The notes beneath the pieces were generated by a model that saw nothing but the letters and a program-made list of their open reading frames with translations, had not been told where the DNA came from and did not search any database. Both the position numbers and the translations under genes were made by a program. 6,136 nucleotides of DNA, from contig JACPCC010000063.1 in NCBI GenBank assembly GCA_016179995.1, positions 1 through 6,136 of the forward strand, read 5' to 3'. Each line of letters opens with the position of its first letter. Position 1 is the stretch's first letter. The stretch is from Candidatus Woesearchaeota archaeon (GTDB lineage: Archaea; Nanobdellota; Nanobdellia; Woesearchaeales; GW2011-AR9). Positions 5,059 to 6,136 of the stretch are shown here, one piece after another.

Positions 5059-5395
5059 GAATGTGGTGGATGAAATTAATTTAGAGAATAAAAATCAGGA
5101 TTCCAATTCAAGTCCAGTTTCTGCTTATGGTTCAAAATCAGGATTGAAGATAGAACGTCATTTTACCAAAGAAGGAGTATCTCCTTTTGATCAATTTACT
5201 TACGAAAAACACGTTTCTTTAATTAAAAATCCAGATGGAACTCTGGTCTTTCACAATGATGATGTAGAAGTTCCAAATTTCTGGTCTCAAGTTAGTACAG
5301 ATATTTTGGCGCAAAAATATTTCCGTAAAGCTGGTGTACCATTAAAGGATGCACAAAGCAACCTTTTATATGATGAAAATGGAAAGTGGCGGTTG
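5057..5395 (+). CDS. nrdJ: Class II (adenosylcobalamin-dependent) ribonucleotide reductase, N-terminal fragment cut at a junction
   Basis: Ribonucleotide reductase makes deoxyribonucleotides from ribonucleotides; class II uses a B12-generated radical. Only about 110 N-terminal residues are present out of the 700 or more normal for the family. After a polar start rich in N, S and Q, the conserved entry is clear: FTKEGVSPFDQFTYEK, then IKNPDGT, then VEVPNFWSQVSTDILAQKY followed by FRKAGVPLKDA (ends near 5353), which is typical of NrdJ. The expected continuation (the RQVxxRLAGCW-type region) and all catalytic cysteines are absent. The frame runs on into unrelated sequence at about 5384-5400, so this is a truncated gene at a join, not a short natural protein. 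It follows the thyX-like gene on the same strand; both serve DNA precursor supply. The start is uncertain (GTG 5054, ATG 5057, GTG 5063 or 5066). Confidence 0.75.
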
Positions 5396-5400
5396 AAAGA
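5384..5400. other. Chimeric junction between archaeal and Bacteroidetes-type sequence
   Basis: To the left the frame encodes an archaeal-context NrdJ N-terminus; to the right it encodes the C-terminus of an unrelated Bacteroidetes-type envelope protein. Codon choice shifts at the same place from AT-ending codons to ctg, ctc, acc, ccc and ccg. The exact base is uncertain by a few tens of nucleotides because the region around DENGKWRLK could belong to either side. Assembly error is the likeliest cause. Confidence 0.75.
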
Positions 5401-5632
5401 CGATCTGCTCAAGGATACCACCCTTACAGTTGATCCCGATGCAGAATACTATGTATTACCGCATAAAGGTGGTACAACAAGCCCCGGTTTCGGACTGGTA
5501 GTATCAGTCGGAAAAACATTTCGCTCAGGAAACCTCAACATTCCGGTAAATATCTATATGATCCCGCAACAGCACCGGAAAGAAGGATGGCAATGGGGAA
5601 TATCGCTCGGTTTCAATGTTAGTAAAAAATAA
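5396..5632 (+). CDS. C-terminal fragment of a Bacteroidetes-type outer membrane or envelope protein
   Basis: About 78 residues remain of a protein whose N-terminus is missing at the junction. The pattern FGLVVSVGKTFRSGNLNIP followed by VNIYMIPQQH and a final WGISLGFNVSKK alternates hydrophobic and polar residues and ends like the last beta-strands of a Bacteroidetes outer-membrane beta-barrel or surface protein. The segment TVDPDAEYYVLPHKGG precedes it. No archaeal counterpart is expected, since archaea of this kind lack an outer membrane. Base composition is clearly richer in G+C than to the left. The stop TAA is followed after 6 nt by the next gene on the same strand, so the two were probably an operon in their own genome. 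The specific family is not identified. Confidence 0.6.
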   Translation, partial: KDDLLKDTTLTVDPDAEYYVLPHKGGTTSPGFGLVVSVGKTFRSGNLNIPVNIYMIPQQHRKEGWQWGISLGFNVSKK

Positions 5633-5638
5633 ATTTTT

Positions 5639-6136
5639 ATGATGCTGTTTCAGAAGATATTCATACTGTCTTTCATTTTTCCGTTCTGGATTTTATGGAG
5701 TTCCGCACAAAACCCGGATCTTCCCAAAAAAGAAGTGGTCATATACCTCAATACCGGTAAACAGATTAAAGGTGCAAAACTGTGGGACATACATCCTGGC
5801 AGGATAGAATACGAAAAAGGAGGAAATCTCCATGATTTAGCCATAAACGAGATTTCAGGAATCCTTTACCCGGACGGACAGATGCGGATCATCCGGGAAG
5901 GAAAAGTTTTTGATCAGAGCCAACCGGATGTTCCTGAAAAATCGCCCGCAACCATTAACTCCCCGGATGCGGACTATTCAAAACTGATAATGAGAATAAA
6001 CCCGACCGAACGATTTGTCGAAAACGTTCCGTTGCCAGAAGATTCAGCCAAAAATGTACCGGACCCTGGACCCTCTCCTGAAAAGAAACAAGAGCCGGAA
6101 CCCCCTTCTCTGCCCAAGGTAAAAGAAGCCAAATAC
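5639..6136 (+). CDS. Secreted Bacteroidetes-type protein of unknown function, 3' end outside the window
   Basis: 166 codons are open from ATG at 5639 to the window edge with no stop. The N-terminus (MMLFQKIFILSFIFPFWILW) is a classical signal peptide with likely cleavage at SSA/QN (23/24), the A-Q type common in Bacteroidetes. Residues 31-90 (EVVIYLNTGKQIKGAK through EISGILYPDGQMRII) look like a compact beta-rich domain of the 'x-x-L-x-x-G-x-x-I-x-G' kind seen in many Bacteroidetes envelope proteins; this is by pattern only. From about 96 onward the chain is proline/glutamate/lysine-rich (PGPSPEKKQEPEPPSLP), a probable periplasmic linker to a domain beyond the edge. An ATGATG start without Shine-Dalgarno, after an AT-rich stretch, fits Bacteroidetes. 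It follows the preceding gene by 6 nt. Confidence 0.7.
   Translation, partial: MMLFQKIFILSFIFPFWILWSSAQNPDLPKKEVVIYLNTGKQIKGAKLWDIHPGRIEYEKGGNLHDLAINEISGILYPDGQMRIIREGKVFDQSQPDVPEKSPATINSPDADYSKLIMRINPTERFVENVPLPEDSAKNVPDPGPSPEKKQEPEPPSLPKVKEAKY

Noticed and set aside
5054..5632. A single natural fusion protein of 192 residues
   Set aside because: The two parts are truncated pieces of unrelated proteins from different composition backgrounds; a novel fusion is much less likely than a join of two contigs.
5650..5844. Open frame of 64 codons on the minus strand
   Set aside because: It overlaps the secreted Bacteroidetes-type protein, whose signal peptide and codon use support the plus strand.

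Overview
The window is AT-rich and most of it (about 1-5390) reads as one piece of an archaeal genome. The best evidence is a gene for CDP-archaeol synthase (CarS), an enzyme specific to archaeal lipids, lying beside a CDP-alcohol phosphatidyltransferase. Promoters support this: TATTTAAA-type TATA boxes sit about 26 nt before start codons that lack a Shine-Dalgarno sequence, and U-rich tracts rather than GC hairpins follow the genes. Compact genes, a tandem ThyX-like protein and a small basic repeat protein suggest an uncultivated, reduced archaeon of the DPANN type (Woesearchaeota/Pacearchaeota-like). That lineage call is an inference.

Layout. 1-171: no gene, but two long stem-loops, the second overlapping the stop of the next gene. 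172-1029 (-): stand-alone N4/N6 DNA methyltransferase with permuted motif order and its own promoter. 1305-1538 (-): 77-residue basic protein made of two copies of a 30-residue unit, with a strong TATA box, a strong Shine-Dalgarno and a possible operator. 1663-2187 (-) and 2267-2785 (-): CDP-alcohol phosphatidyltransferase and CarS, two successive steps of polar lipid synthesis, separated by a 25-bp tandem repeat. 2789-2862: array of about 14 pentamers (TTTAG/TTTGG) that would form a G-free leader for carS. 3042-4721 (+): tandem-domain, FAD-dependent thymidylate synthase-like protein with an altered signature motif. 4722-5053: non-coding, with a candidate promoter, a GC-richer island and a 24-bp tandem duplication. 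5057 to about 5395 (+): the N-terminus only of a class II (B12-dependent) ribonucleotide reductase.

Near 5384-5400 the reductase gene breaks off mid-domain and continues in frame into the C-terminus of a Bacteroidetes-type cell-envelope protein, followed 6 nt later by a second Bacteroidetes-type secreted protein that runs off the window. Base composition and codon choice change at the same place (more ccg, cgg, atc, ctg). The simplest reading is a chimeric join, most likely from metagenome assembly. The 192-residue open frame across it should not be taken as one natural protein.

Taken together, the archaeal part holds lipid headgroup synthesis on the minus strand and DNA-precursor supply (thymidylate synthase-like protein, ribonucleotide reductase) on the plus strand, divergent from a shared spacer. 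I see no CRISPR array, tRNA, rRNA or insertion sequence. I do not see a convincing new multi-gene system. The most notable items are the chimeric junction, the altered ThyX, the duplicated small protein and the repeat-built leaders.
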